Shown: positions 8,265 to 17,569, counted from the stretch's first letter. The stretch: 57,616 bases of DNA from JAHZFN01 sp965149945 (GCA_965149945.1 CBCTTQ010000009.1:1-57616), one strand, 5' to 3'. The notes: generated by a model from the sequence alone, not told the origin. Made by a program: numbers and translations.

Positions 8265-10733
8265 CTACTCTACTCCCCTGTAGTAATGTCCTTTGGTCAA
8301 TGGTCTTTTGACAATATCCATAATTCGTTTTTTCGCAGCGGTATAATCATATGAAAATCCGCTCACCGCCATTTGCAGCGCCATATGAAAAATGTTTGTA
8401 ATCTCCCGAATTTCTTCTTCTCGAAAATGGAGCAAATCCAAGCGCAATACCGAAATCCCCGCCGCGATAAATTTCGGCATATCTTCAATCAGACACAACA
8501 AATGACCGTTATAAATATGACTGCGACAAAATTCATCGGTTCGCAACGGAAAAGAGAATCCCTTTTCATCCCGTAATTCATAACGAGAATCCCGCAGACA
8601 AGGTTTTTGACATGGCGTTTCCGCCGTTCTGCCGCCGACGCAGGCGCCCAGCGGGCAGTGCTCACTGAGCATCATCTGCAAATTGCCGAAAACCAGCGCC
8701 TCCCGCGCCATGTTCGCGGAAAGCTCACTCAGCTGTTGCCAGTTCAATTCCGGTGAAATTCCCAAACGGCAAAGCCCTTGTTCCCGCCAAAAATCCGCCG
8801 TATACCCATTCGTATATTGCAAGGAAAAATCTCCGATGATTTCTTCAATACCGCCCATTTTTTCAGCCAAACGCACCGCCCATGGATTTCCCGCCACAAC
8901 GCCCCGCGCACCGGCTTCGATATAGGCTGTCAAGCGTTTTTCCCAAAGGGGCAATTCCTCTTCTTTGGCAATAACGGGCAACACCATATAAACAGGCGTA
9001 TCTGTCGCCGTCAGCCGATGCAGGGCTTCCATTTCCACTTCTTTTTTTCCGCGAAAGACTGTGGCGCTCAAATACAGTAGATCAGCGCCTCCTTCCTGTG
9101 CCGCGCGCGCGGAACGAATATCTTCCGCCAAAACTGCCAGTCGCGGCTTCATCGGCGGCAATGAGAAAGAAGCTATCTGAACCGGCATTCGTGTCAAAGG
9201 CGTACGTTGATAGTCTTCCAATAATAAATTCTCTAATTTTTCAATAGCTTTACGGCGGCAATGATTCAAAACACTGGCAGGTAACATGATCCCCTCATCC
9301 ATCTCGGTTTCCAAATAACGCAAATACCAGCCGCTGCCGCCCAGACGGCTCAGCTGTTTATTAACACCATCTAAAGTGGCGGGATGTTTTTTTGCAAGGG
9401 GCACCGTAAAGGAAGGATCTGTATATTCTGCCTGGCGTTTATCATAGGTCACTTTCAGAGTGACCGATTCTCCTTCGTGGGCGATGAGTTTCATAGATAC
9501 AGGCAAGGTGTCATATTGGGCAAAGGTCGCGCGAGCCTGTTGATTTTGACGATAATCCAGCGTTTTAAAAAGACGGTCTCCCGTTTTTATATAACGTAAA
9601 TCCAAGCCGGTGTTTTTCGTACCAATCAACACTCGGCTGCCTGTTTCGGCTTCTTCTACTTCCAAATCCGCTTCGGGAATAAACAATTCTCCTACGGTAA
9701 ATCCCTGTCGACCGCCCTTGCTGACCCAGATTTCCACACCGTCCCGCAATGCTAAATCCGCTTCCAATTTCACCAAAATACCATCCCGTGACACTTGCTC
9801 AATTCTGCCCAATTTGGTACCTCGATTATTGGGGCGCTGATAACTCATCAAATCGGCGCCCTGGTTTTGCAACAGATAGCCGCTTGTAAACTCCCGATTA
9901 AAAGCCTGTTCCAAAATTTTTTCCGCTCGAGCGGCTTCTTCCTCCGGATTTTCACTGCGATTGACTGTCGCGTAAGCATTGACCACAGCGGCCACATATT
10001 CCGGTCGTTTCATTCTCCCTTCGATTTTGGCAGAAGCAATACCGGCATTTGCCAAATCTCGCAGCTGCCAAATCCCATTTAAGTCCTTGGGCGAAAGCAA
10101 GTGCGCCTGACAAACGCGATTGCCCTTGCTATCGAAAAGGCTGTAACGCAGGCGGCAAGGTTGCGCGCAGCGACCGCGGTTCCCGCTGCGCCCCCCCACC
10201 AAGCTGCTGAACAAACATTGCCCGGAATAACAAATGCAAAGCGCCCCGTGGACAAAAGTTTCAGTTTCAACATGTACCTTTTGATTGATGGTTTTCATTT
10301 CCGCAAGGGATACTTCTCTGGCCAAAATCACCCGCTGAAATCCTACTTCTTCCGCAAAAAGACAGCCTTCGCTGTTATGAATGGTCATTTGTGTACTGGC
10401 ATTTAAAGGGATTTCCGGATAGTGAAGACGGAGAAAATGCACCAATCCCCAATCCTGCACAATAACAGCGTCTACGCCAATTTCATACAATTGCAGCACA
10501 AACTCCACCGCCGCCGGCATTTCTTCTTCACGAATCAAAGTGTTAACCGTAACATAGACTTTAATTTTTCGCAGATGCGCATAGCGCACCGCTTCTTCTA
10601 TTTCCTCCATCGCAAAATTCCCGGCATAAGCACGAGCGCCAAAGGTTTTCCCTCCCAGATACACGGCATCTGCCCCGTTGTGAACAGCCGCCAAAAAAGA
10701 TTCAAAATTCCCTGCCGGCGCTAAAATTTCCAT
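8265..10733 (-). CDS. U32 family peptidase-like protein with DUF3656 (RlhA/YdcP-like)
   Basis: 822-residue member of the long U32 group. The N-terminal U32 TIM-barrel begins MEILAPAGNFESF and carries the family cysteine signature around residues 165-195 (CICYSGQCLFS then GRCAQPCRLRYS). A DUF3656-type middle part follows, and a second U32-like module in the last third has its own cysteine cluster (CPLGACVGG, CQKPCLRD). E. coli relatives RlhA and TrhP hydroxylate rRNA or tRNA bases and probably use an Fe-S cluster, so RNA hydroxylation is more likely than the historical collagenase label; that is inference from homology. The start at 10733 matches the family N-terminus; six upstream codons are open but unsupported. 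It sits between zapA and mutS2. Confidence 0.88.
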   Translation of the reverse strand: MEILAPAGNFESFLAAVHNGADAVYLGGKTFGARAYAGNFAMEEIEEAVRYAHLRKIKVYVTVNTLIREEEMPAAVEFVLQLYEIGVDAVIVQDWGLVHFLRLHYPEIPLNASTQMTIHNSEGCLFAEEVGFQRVILAREVSLAEMKTINQKVHVETETFVHGALCICYSGQCLFSSLVGGRSGNRGRCAQPCRLRYSLFDSKGNRVCQAHLLSPKDLNGIWQLRDLANAGIASAKIEGRMKRPEYVAAVVNAYATVNRSENPEEEAARAEKILEQAFNREFTSGYLLQNQGADLMSYQRPNNRGTKLGRIEQVSRDGILVKLEADLALRDGVEIWVSKGGRQGFTVGELFIPEADLEVEEAETGSRVLIGTKNTGLDLRYIKTGDRLFKTLDYRQNQQARATFAQYDTLPVSMKLIAHEGESVTLKVTYDKRQAEYTDPSFTVPLAKKHPATLDGVNKQLSRLGGSGWYLRYLETEMDEGIMLPASVLNHCRRKAIEKLENLLLEDYQRTPLTRMPVQIASFSLPPMKPRLAVLAEDIRSARAAQEGGADLLYLSATVFRGKKEVEMEALHRLTATDTPVYMVLPVIAKEEELPLWEKRLTAYIEAGARGVVAGNPWAVRLAEKMGGIEEIIGDFSLQYTNGYTADFWREQGLCRLGISPELNWQQLSELSANMAREALVFGNLQMMLSEHCPLGACVGGRTAETPCQKPCLRDSRYELRDEKGFSFPLRTDEFCRSHIYNGHLLCLIEDMPKFIAAGISVLRLDLLHFREEEIREITNIFHMALQMAVSGFSYDYTAAKKRIMDIVKRPLTKGHYYRGVE

Positions 10734-10769
10734 AATCCACCATCCCATCATCTACATTGAAATCAGTAA

Positions 10770-10793
10770 GGTACCCGCATTGCTGCAGGTACC
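10770..10793 (-). other. Hairpin between zapA and the U32 gene
   Basis: Arms GGTACC/GGTACC with a further three inner pairs around a small loop. No U-run follows on the minus strand, so it may be a weak pause or processing site rather than a terminator. Confidence 0.35.
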
Positions 10794-10800
10794 CCTGATA

Positions 10801-11142
10801 TTATTCTTTTTTTTCTTTCGATCCATTATCAGCCGTCGCGGCAGACTGGACTTCCGCCTGTAAATCCTGATAAGCCTGCAACAGACGCAGATAATCTTCC
10901 GCCAATTCCAGAGCGGCAGTCAAATATAACTTTTCTTTTTCAATCAAATGCTGTCCGGCTTTCAGCTTTTGAATTTTTCTGTTCACAAGGTTTCCAATAG
11001 CTTTCAACTCACCGATGGAACCATCACTGGCCAAGCGATAACTGTGGTTATCGATATCAATGGTACATTTTACCAAACGCCGCGGCTTAACAGAAGCAAC
11101 GGCCGCAGGTTGGCTTTCTTGCTGATACACTTTTTTATTCAT
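10801..11142 (-). CDS. zapA: Cell division protein ZapA
   Basis: Small FtsZ-ring associated protein that bundles FtsZ protofilaments at midcell. 113 residues: a ZapA globular head (about 20-65, with KCTIDIDNHSYRLAS and ELKAIGNLVNRKIQKL) and a C-terminal coiled coil rich in Leu, Glu and Gln, ending in a charged tail. The position right after pheT and before a U32 gene and mutS2 is the usual zapA neighbourhood in Bacillota. The ATG is preceded by GAGGAACGGGT. The first 20 residues are low-complexity and probably disordered. Confidence 0.88.
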   Translation of the reverse strand: MNKKVYQQESQPAAVASVKPRRLVKCTIDIDNHSYRLASDGSIGELKAIGNLVNRKIQKLKAGQHLIEKEKLYLTAALELAEDYLRLLQAYQDLQAEVQSAATADNGSKEKKE

Positions 11143-11161
11143 ACCCGTTCCTCAGCTTCCG

Positions 11162-13606
11162 CTAGCGCAATTTCGCGTCAAACTTGCTTGCCAAATGATC
11201 TACAATATTTTGGAATGCCACGTTTACTTCTTCATCAGTGATGGTTCTGTCTTTGCAGAGAAAGGTCATGCTGTACGCCAAACTCTTGTTTTCTTTCCCT
11301 ACTTGAATACCTTCATAAACATCAAACAAATTCACATCTGTCAGATTATTGCCGCCCTGTTCCCAAATAACCGCCTCAATTTCCGCCACGGGAACATTCT
11401 TTTTGACAGTAATAGCCATGTCACGCATGGAAGCCGGAAATTTAGTCAAACTTTCATAAATAGGCAATACTTCAATTTGCGGGAAAAGCCGATCCAAATT
11501 GATCTGAATAACCGTCGCTTTGTTGTTCAAATTGTAGGCTTCCGCAACGTTAGGATGAACTTCCCCGATGAAACCGATTTCCTGATCAGCGACACAAATT
11601 ATCGCCGCCCGCCCGGGATGCAAATAGGGAATATTCCGTACCGTCCGCACCGACCACTTTACGCCAAATTTTTTTGCTAAAGTTTCCCAAAGTCCCTTCA
11701 TATAGAAGAAATCATAGGCTTCTCCTTCCTGCAGCCAGCTTTCAGGCCCTTTGCCGGTGGCAATAACACCCAGACACATATCTTCCCGAGGCAATTCTTC
11801 TTCTGTCGGAAGATAAACCGCCGCCTTTTCAAAAAGCAGCAAATCATTATTGCGACGGCTGTGGTTTTTGGCGGCAACTTTCAATAAACCGGGTACCAAA
11901 GTAGTTCGCATCACTTTTTGATCTTCATTCAAAGGGTTAAGGATTTCTACATTTTTCCGCAGGGGATCTTCCGCCGCCAATCCCAATTTATCCCATTCTT
12001 TGGGATTCATAAAGCTATAGGTCAAAATCTGATTGGCGCCCAGACCTACCATGGCGGCAATGATCTCATCATTGAATTTCTGTTCTGCCGTCAGTTTGCC
12101 TTCAGTCATTTCTCCATAGGGCAGATGAACAGGCACATGATCAAAGCCCAGCATCCGAACGACTTCTTCTACCATATCCACTTCTTCTGTAATATCGGCA
12201 CGAAAAGAAGGAACCGGAATTTCATAGGTTGTACCGTAAACAGGATCATCCGCGACGCGACGTAATTCAAATTTCAAATCCTTCAAGACACGTACCATAT
12301 CTTCTTCTTTGAAATCCGTACCCAGGATATGGTTTACCCGTGCCGGCCGCATGATTACCGCGCGCGGAGAAATTTCTTCTGTCAAAGTGTCGATAACGCC
12401 GCGAACAGCTTCACCGCCGCAGAGGTCACACAAAAGCTGCACGGCTCGTTTGGATACTTCCGCGCACCGGGTAATATCCACGCCTTTTTCATAGCGCAAA
12501 GCCGCTTCGGAATGGAGACCCAGTTTTTTCCCCGTATGACGGATGGAAACATGATCAAATGCCGCCGATTCCAACAAAATATTTTTGGTTTTGGAAGTAA
12601 TTTCTGAATTCAATCCCCCCATTACCCCAGCCACGCAAACCGGTTTATCAGCATCACAAATCAACAAGGTATCGGCGGGCAATTCTCTTTCCACCTCATC
12701 CAAGGTAACGATTTTTTCTCCTGCCTTGGCTCGCCGTACAATGATTTCGTGCTGATCCAGCTGATCATAGTCAAAGGTATGGAGCGGTTGTCCCGTTTCC
12801 AACATGACAAAATTACTGACATCCACCACATTGCTGATGGGACGCAAGCCTGCGGTTTGCAAATAGTGCTGCATCCAATAAGGAGACTGTCCGCGCTGCA
12901 CATTCCGAATAACACGACCAGTATAGCGCGGACAAAGATCCGGATCCAACACGGTAATTTTTGCAAGATCTTCCACTTTTTCCTCAGTTTCCTGAATTTC
13001 TACTTTGGGCAAATGCAGATCAGTTCCCAGAACCGCACTGACTTCCCTGGCAATATTAATCACACTAAGACAGTCGGAACGATTGGGCGTCAAATCGATA
13101 TCCAGCACCGCGTCATCCAATAAAAATTCTTTTTTGATATCCGCACCCGCGGGAACTTCATCAGGCAAAATCCAAATACCGTCCACATCTTCGGGATTTT
13201 TTTCCACCAATAACTCATCTTTAGAGCAAAGCATTCCGTAAGAGGGTACTCCTCTCAATTTTGATTTTTTGATTTTGCCGCCTGCCACCGCAGAACCATG
13301 AATTGCCACGGGGACGGTATCTCCAACCCGTACATTTTTCGCGCCGGTCACAATTTGCAAAAGTCCTTCTTCGTTAAGAAATTCTTGATAATCAGATCCC
13401 ATATCCAAATAACAAATTACCAGTTTATCCGCATCGGGGTGTTTTTCAATAGCGCGAATTTTACCACAGAGAATGCCATGAATATCCTTCCAAGGCTCTG
13501 TTACAAGATCAACACAAATTCCCGCCATAGTCAGTTTTTCTCCTAAAGTCTGGGGATCCACATTGATATCTACATAATCCTGCAGCCATTTATATGAAAC
13601 TAACAT
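11162..13606 (-). CDS. pheT: Phenylalanyl-tRNA synthetase beta subunit
   Basis: Large subunit of the alpha2beta2 PheRS, 814 residues, full length. It starts MLVSYKWLQDYVDI, followed by the EMAP-II-like tRNA-binding domain (about 40-150), the B3/B4 editing domain with the RYTGRVIRNV and GLRPISNVVDVSNFVMLETGQPLHTFD segments (about 215-275), the B5 DNA-binding-like domain, the catalytic-like core, and the C-terminal FDX-ACB anticodon-binding domain ending in VNVAFQNIVDHL. The start has GGAGGGAAGAAAGAG directly upstream. Co-transcribed with pheS behind the Phe T-box. Confidence 0.98.
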   Translation of the reverse strand: MLVSYKWLQDYVDINVDPQTLGEKLTMAGICVDLVTEPWKDIHGILCGKIRAIEKHPDADKLVICYLDMGSDYQEFLNEEGLLQIVTGAKNVRVGDTVPVAIHGSAVAGGKIKKSKLRGVPSYGMLCSKDELLVEKNPEDVDGIWILPDEVPAGADIKKEFLLDDAVLDIDLTPNRSDCLSVINIAREVSAVLGTDLHLPKVEIQETEEKVEDLAKITVLDPDLCPRYTGRVIRNVQRGQSPYWMQHYLQTAGLRPISNVVDVSNFVMLETGQPLHTFDYDQLDQHEIIVRRAKAGEKIVTLDEVERELPADTLLICDADKPVCVAGVMGGLNSEITSKTKNILLESAAFDHVSIRHTGKKLGLHSEAALRYEKGVDITRCAEVSKRAVQLLCDLCGGEAVRGVIDTLTEEISPRAVIMRPARVNHILGTDFKEEDMVRVLKDLKFELRRVADDPVYGTTYEIPVPSFRADITEEVDMVEEVVRMLGFDHVPVHLPYGEMTEGKLTAEQKFNDEIIAAMVGLGANQILTYSFMNPKEWDKLGLAAEDPLRKNVEILNPLNEDQKVMRTTLVPGLLKVAAKNHSRRNNDLLLFEKAAVYLPTEEELPREDMCLGVIATGKGPESWLQEGEAYDFFYMKGLWETLAKKFGVKWSVRTVRNIPYLHPGRAAIICVADQEIGFIGEVHPNVAEAYNLNNKATVIQINLDRLFPQIEVLPIYESLTKFPASMRDMAITVKKNVPVAEIEAVIWEQGGNNLTDVNLFDVYEGIQVGKENKSLAYSMTFLCKDRTITDEEVNVAFQNIVDHLASKFDAKLR

Positions 13607-13675
13607 CTCTTTCTTCCCTCCAAAAGTTATGAACTTATTTTTGTTCTCAGCATCGTTCTTCCGAGCAACGGTCTT

Positions 13676-14701
13676 TTATTTAAATTGTTGCAGAAAACGG
13701 ATATCATTTTCAAACAAGACACGCATATCATCAATACCATATTTCAACATGGCAATGCGTTCTACCCCCATACCGAAGGCAAATCCGGTTACTTTTTCCG
13801 GATCGTAACCGCCCATACGCAGTACATTGGGATGAACCACACCGGAACCCAGAATTTCAATCCAACCGGTATCTTTACAAAGACGACAACCTTTGCCGCC
13901 GCATACCATACAGGAAATATCCACTTCGCAACTGGGTTCTGTGAAAGGGAAATAACTGGGGCGCAGGCGAATTTCTCGTTCTTCCCCAAACATTTGTTTC
14001 GCGAAATGCAACAAGGTACCTTTCAAATCCGCCAGCGAAATGTTTTCGCCGATGACCAGACCTTCCACCTGATGAAACATAGGAGAATGCGTCGCGTCGT
14101 CATCTCTACGATAAACCACACCGGGACAGATAACTTTAATGGGCAACCGCGGATACAGCTTGTCCATAGTTCTGGCCTGCACCGGCGATGTATGGGTGCG
14201 CAGCAACACGCTGGGGCTGATATAAAAAGAGTCTTGCATATCCCGAGCGGGATGGTCTTTCGCCAAGTTTAACCGTTCAAAATTGTAATAATCCAATTCC
14301 ACCTGAGGACCTTCGCCGACAGAATATCCCATACCTAAAAAAATTTCTTTGATTTCATTGATGACCCGCGTCACAGGATGACAACTTCCTAAATGAAAAG
14401 GTTTGCCCGGCAAGGTGACATCCAAAGTTTCTTCTTCCAATTGTTTTTCCAAAGCAGCCTTGTTCAATTCGTCCAGTTTACCGGAGAGAGCTTCTTCAAA
14501 ACCTTTTCGCACTTCTGACACCATTTTCCCTACTTTGGGCTTCAACTCATTGGAAAGGTTTTTCATCGACTTATTAATTTCTGACAGAGATCCCTTTTTC
14601 CCCAGGTATTTTACTTTCAAATCTTGAATTTGCTGCACCGTATTGGCCGAGGCAATTTCTTTTTCCATAGACTCTTTGATTTCTTTCAATCTGTCAAGCA
14701 T
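13676..14701 (-). CDS. pheS: Phenylalanyl-tRNA synthetase alpha subunit
   Basis: Catalytic class II aminoacyl-tRNA synthetase subunit, 341 residues, full length. The N-terminal coiled coil (1-85) contacts tRNA. Motif 1 lies near VTRVINEIKEIFLGMGY, motif 2 is RRDDDATHSPMFHQVEG, and motif 3 is GFAFGMGVERIAMLKYGIDD. A CMVCGGKGCRLCKDTGW segment between motifs 2 and 3 carries four cysteines in a zinc-knuckle-like pattern found in many bacterial PheS proteins. First gene after the T-box; 69 bases separate it from pheT, without a terminator. Confidence 0.98.
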   Translation of the reverse strand: MLDRLKEIKESMEKEIASANTVQQIQDLKVKYLGKKGSLSEINKSMKNLSNELKPKVGKMVSEVRKGFEEALSGKLDELNKAALEKQLEEETLDVTLPGKPFHLGSCHPVTRVINEIKEIFLGMGYSVGEGPQVELDYYNFERLNLAKDHPARDMQDSFYISPSVLLRTHTSPVQARTMDKLYPRLPIKVICPGVVYRRDDDATHSPMFHQVEGLVIGENISLADLKGTLLHFAKQMFGEEREIRLRPSYFPFTEPSCEVDISCMVCGGKGCRLCKDTGWIEILGSGVVHPNVLRMGGYDPEKVTGFAFGMGVERIAMLKYGIDDMRVLFENDIRFLQQFK

Positions 14702-14782
14702 GGTTCAATTCTCCTTTTTATCATTCTTTATTTTGTTCCGATTAAGAATTGGCGGTTTCGCGGTCGAAAGAGAAAACCGCAG

Positions 14783-14815
14783 AAAAAAAGTCTTTCATCC
14801 GTAGGGACGAAAGAC
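14783..14815 (-). terminator. T-box conditional terminator before pheS
   Basis: Eleven-base arms (14805-14815 with 14790-14800, one mismatch), loop of four, followed by seven U on the minus strand. It overlaps the 3' side of the T-box antiterminator element. Confidence 0.93.
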
Positions 14816-15146
14816 CGTGGTACCACCCTCATTCAACGCGTCGCGACCGATGCGTTCTCAATCAGCCGATAACGGGGCAATCCGGCTGTCCCTACTATTC
14901 TGTTCAAGACAGCTTCTCCCGGGTGAACTTCAGAAACCACTCCGCTGTGATGATTCCAGCCGCCACCACTCTCTGTAAGCAAAAAAGGATTTCTTACTCT
15001 CCCGATCATTGAATATGATGATTTACATAATTTCGATAACAAACATACGCGGAAACAGAACCGGTATTTTCAAACAGTTTCCATAAAGCTTCGGCAGGCA
15101 TCAGCATAAAGCCACACCCTTTCGAGAAAATTTTCACTTCTTCTTA
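14783..15146 (-). promoter_or_regulatory. T-box leader, tRNA-Phe specific
   Basis: Riboswitch-type leader of pheST. The T-box sequence AGGGTGGTACCACGG is at 14815-14829. The leader also shows the conserved AGAGAG element, followed by GGUGG, and the specifier region GAAGTTCACC. The codon there is UUC (minus strand 14937-14935), matching phenylalanine and the downstream genes. Binding of uncharged tRNA-Phe should stabilise the antiterminator and allow read-through of the terminator at 14790-14815. Confidence 0.95.
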
Positions 15147-15152
15147 TTTCTC

Positions 15153-15181
15153 ATTATAGCATATCCGGAATAACCATGCAA
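15153..15181 (-). promoter_or_regulatory. Sigma-A promoter of pheST
   Basis: Minus-strand TTGCAT (15176-15181), 17-base spacer, TATAAT (15153-15158), placed just upstream of the T-box. Confidence 0.85.
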
Positions 15182-15241
15182 GGGATATCAAAAGAATTTC
15201 AGGTCGCTTTTTCAGGAGTTTTGCCGAAAAAAGAAGAAGTC

Positions 15242-16048
15242 TTATTCCTTTGCCAAAGAGGGCATTTGGCTAAAAAAGAGAATCCCCGCCGCCACTGCCA
15301 CATTCAAACTTTCCACCCGCGGCGCCATAGGAATAGAAAGAATCCTATCAGCTTGTTCTCGCCAAAAATCGCTGACGCCGTTGCCTTCATTCCCCAAAAG
15401 CCAAGCAATCTTTCGATCTCCAGGTTGAAAACTTCTATAATCCATGCCGCTGGCATCAGCAACCACCAACTGATAATCTTCCGTCCGCAAAAAATTCAGT
15501 GCTGTTTCATTGCTCGGCGCCCAAACAGGCAAATGATACACCGCGCCCATAGCGGAACGCACAGTTTTCGGACTGAAACAATACGCCGTATGATTGACAC
15601 AAATAAAGCCGCCCAAAGCAGCCGCCCAAGCGGTGCGCAAAATCGTCCCCAAATTTCCCATATCCTGTAAGCCGTCCAACAGCACAATGGGAGCGCCTGC
15701 CGTCGCGGCGGCAAATCGCATTTCGTCAAACTGCGGCAGCCGAACTATTGCCGCGACCCCTTGAGGTGTTTCCGTAGCGCTGAATCCGGAAAAAAGCGCA
15801 TCCGCCACAGGAAAAATTTTGGTTCCCTGCTCCGCCCCTCGATCTTTAAGTTCATTTATTTCCGTAAACTCCCATTGAGATTCCGCAATTAGCAGATAGG
15901 GAATGGAGACTGCCGCTTGAAAGGCCTCTCGACAATTTCGGATACCTTCCGCCAAAAACAATCCCTTCTGCAGACGAATTTTCTTTCGTTGCAATCCTCT
16001 GGCCAATTTGATGTATTGATTGTCTTTTGAAGTAATAATTGCTTCCAC
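15242..16048 (-). CDS. TrmH/SpoU-family RNA 2'-O-ribose methyltransferase
   Basis: 268-residue SPOUT enzyme using SAM to methylate a ribose 2'-OH, probably in 23S rRNA or tRNA. The N-terminal substrate-binding subdomain (about 1-95, starting MEAIITSKDNQYIKLARGLQ) resembles the L30e-like domain of TsnR/RlmB proteins. The knotted catalytic domain shows the three SpoU motifs: LLDGLQDMGNLGTILRTA (motif 1, near 125), LLGNEGNGVS (motif 2, near 217) and SIPMAPRVESLNVAVAAGILFF (motif 3, near 240). The start is GTG at 16048 with AGGGGGAAGCGTC upstream. It follows rplT across a terminator and precedes pheST, the common order. Which nucleotide it modifies cannot be told. Confidence 0.88.
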   Translation of the reverse strand: MEAIITSKDNQYIKLARGLQRKKIRLQKGLFLAEGIRNCREAFQAAVSIPYLLIAESQWEFTEINELKDRGAEQGTKIFPVADALFSGFSATETPQGVAAIVRLPQFDEMRFAAATAGAPIVLLDGLQDMGNLGTILRTAWAAALGGFICVNHTAYCFSPKTVRSAMGAVYHLPVWAPSNETALNFLRTEDYQLVVADASGMDYRSFQPGDRKIAWLLGNEGNGVSDFWREQADRILSIPMAPRVESLNVAVAAGILFFSQMPSLAKE

Positions 16049-16066
16049 GACGCTTCCCCCTGTATC

Positions 16067-16101
16067 AAAAAGAAAACAGCCCCTGACGGTGGCTGTTTTC
16101 T
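16067..16101 (-). terminator. Terminator after rplT
   Basis: Perfect 11-bp arms (16091-16101 with 16071-16081), nine-base loop, then a short U-run on the minus strand. Ends the infC-rpmI-rplT unit. Confidence 0.85.
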
Positions 16102-16111
16102 ATTGTCAATC

Positions 16112-16468
16112 TTACTGTAAAGCTGCTTTTGCGGTTTGGCATAATGCAGCAAAGGCTTCCGCGTCGTTTACCGCCAAATCAGCCAATACTTTGCGGTTAA
16201 TTGTTACATTGGCTTTTTTCAAACCATTCATCATACGGCTGTAAGAAAGGTCGTTCATTCTGGCAGCAGCGTTGATTCTGGTGATCCACAATTTGCGGAA
16301 ATCGCCTTTTTTCTTACGACGATGCGCATAAGCATAGTACAAAGAATGCAACATCTGCTCATTGGCTACCCGGAACAATTTAGAATTAGAAGCGCGATAG
16401 CCTTTGGTAAATTTTAACACTTTATGATGACGGCGATGTTTTGTATAGCCTTTTTTTACTCTGGTCAT
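16112..16468 (-). CDS. rplT: 50S ribosomal protein L20
   Basis: Assembly protein that binds 23S rRNA early; in Bacillota it also represses its own operon through the leader RNA. 118 residues, full length. The basic N-terminal extension is typical (MTRVKKGYTKHRRHHKVLK), and the globular part has LWITRINAAAR and SYSRMMNGLKKANV. Third gene of infC-rpmI-rplT, 42 bases after rpmI. Autoregulation by L20 is suggested by the leader found upstream of infC. Confidence 0.99.
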   Translation of the reverse strand: MTRVKKGYTKHRRHHKVLKFTKGYRASNSKLFRVANEQMLHSLYYAYAHRRKKKGDFRKLWITRINAAARMNDLSYSRMMNGLKKANVTINRKVLADLAVNDAEAFAALCQTAKAALQ

Positions 16469-16510
16469 AATAAATCTTCCTCACTTTCTCCTATTTATAA
16501 TAACTGAATT

Positions 16511-16708
16511 TTACTTATACGGCAGAATCGCTTTGATTCTTTTGAAATCAGCAGAAGTCGCAATGGCGGACTTTCTCAGATTCCGTTTTTGCTTAGGAGA
16601 TTTCGATTCCAGAATATGACTGGTATATGCATGATGTCTTTTCAGTTTGCCGGTACCGGTTACTTTGAATCTTTTTGCGGCGCCGCGATGCGTTTTCAAT
16701 TTAGGCAT
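16511..16708 (-). CDS. rpmI: 50S ribosomal protein L35
   Basis: 65-residue, very basic large-subunit protein, full length. It begins MPKLKTHRGAAKRFKVTGTG, with the family segment KRHHAYTSHILESKSPKQKRNLR. Between infC and rplT, as in nearly all bacteria. The start is preceded by AAGAGGAGGAATCTCA. Confidence 0.99.
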   Translation of the reverse strand: MPKLKTHRGAAKRFKVTGTGKLKRHHAYTSHILESKSPKQKRNLRKSAIATSADFKRIKAILPYK

Positions 16709-16760
16709 TGAGATTCCTCCTCTTGATTGTTCATTCTGTATTTTTCATTTTATCACAAAA

Positions 16761-17276
16761 TCACGAATGGATTGGAGATAAAATCATTGTCATATTGCGA
16801 CCTTCAACCTTAGCAGCTTTTTCGATTTGGCTAACATCTTGCAGACGTTCCGCCATTTTCTGGCACAGAGCGAGACCCAAATCCGGATGGGTAATCTCGC
16901 GTCCGCGGAACATGATGGTAACTTTCACCTTGTTGCCGTTACGCAAAAATTTTTCCGCGTTACGGGCTTTTGTTTCAAAATCATGATCCTCAATGTTCAA
17001 GCGCAGTTTTACTTCTTTTAAGGTAATGATTTTTTGATTCTTTTTGGCTTCTTTTTCTCGTTTCAGTTGATCAAAACGATATTTACCGTAATTCATCATT
17101 TTGCAAACCGGTGGCTTGGCATTGGGCGCGATTTCCACAAGATCCAAATCTCTGGCATGGGCGATATCCATAGCTTTTCTCGTGTCAAGAACACCGAATT
17201 GTTCTTCGCTGTTTTCGGAGACCAAACGGACTTCTCTAGCTCGGATCTCCTCGTTAATTCGCAATTCTCTAAAAAT
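16761..17276 (-). CDS. infC: Translation initiation factor IF-3 (ATT start)
   Basis: Binds the 30S subunit, blocks premature 50S joining and proofreads the initiator codon. Conserved N-domain (RINEEIRAREVRLVSENSEEQFGV, APNAKPPVCKMMNYGKYRF) and C-domain (IEDHDFETKARNAEKFL, VTIMFRGREITHPDLG). The open frame continues 15 codons upstream through ATG/GTG-less sequence that overlaps the leader RNA, while GGAGG lies eight bases before ATT at 17274-17276 and the family N-terminus aligns there. I therefore place the start at ATT, the rare codon that infC uses elsewhere for autoregulation; ATC at 17277-17279 is the alternative. Heads the infC-rpmI-rplT operon. Confidence 0.9.
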   Translation of the reverse strand: MFRELRINEEIRAREVRLVSENSEEQFGVLDTRKAMDIAHARDLDLVEIAPNAKPPVCKMMNYGKYRFDQLKREKEAKKNQKIITLKEVKLRLNIEDHDFETKARNAEKFLRNGNKVKVTIMFRGREITHPDLGLALCQKMAERLQDVSQIEKAAKVEGRNMTMILSPIHS

Positions 17277-17282
17277 GATTTT

Positions 17283-17428
17283 CACCTCCGTAAAATAAAA
17301 AAAGCGGGGAACACAGCGCACCCACTTATCTCATTGCAGACTTAACCCTTTGTTAAATCAATGCTATTAACCCTACCCTTCAGGATACAGGTGAGAAGCG
17401 GATGACTTCTACTTTTCTATACTCAACT
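17283..17428 (-). promoter_or_regulatory. L20-type autoregulatory leader of infC-rpmI-rplT
   Basis: Roughly 145-base leader between the promoter and infC. It contains the AGAAGTCATCCGCTTCTCACC block, the paired AGGGTTAA/GGGTTAAG segments and a terminal G/C hairpin followed by seven U just before the ribosome-binding site. This matches the architecture of Bacillota L20 leaders, in which L20 binding promotes termination. Assigned from position and pattern, not by covariance search. Confidence 0.75.
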
Positions 17429-17434
17429 TTATTT

Positions 17435-17463
17435 AGTATATCACTTTTCCCAAAAGGTGTCAA
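17435..17463 (-). promoter_or_regulatory. Sigma-A promoter of infC operon
   Basis: Consensus TTGACA (17458-17463), 17-base spacer, TATACT (17435-17440) on the minus strand. Confidence 0.9.
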
Positions 17464-17495
17464 TACTTTTTTCATCTTTCCTTCTCTTAGTCAAT

Positions 17496-17529
17496 AAAAA
17501 CATCAGAGAGAAGAAAACTCTCCTCTCTG
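17496..17529 (-). terminator. Terminator after the CD1247-type gene
   Basis: CAGAGAG (17523-17529) pairs with CTCTCTG (17504-17510) in the minus-strand RNA, with partial inner pairing, followed by five U. It ends the efp-CD1247 unit just before the infC promoter. Confidence 0.75.
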
Positions 17530-17569
17530 TCTGTTTTTTTGCTGTTTTTACATCTCCGAAACCGGATGC

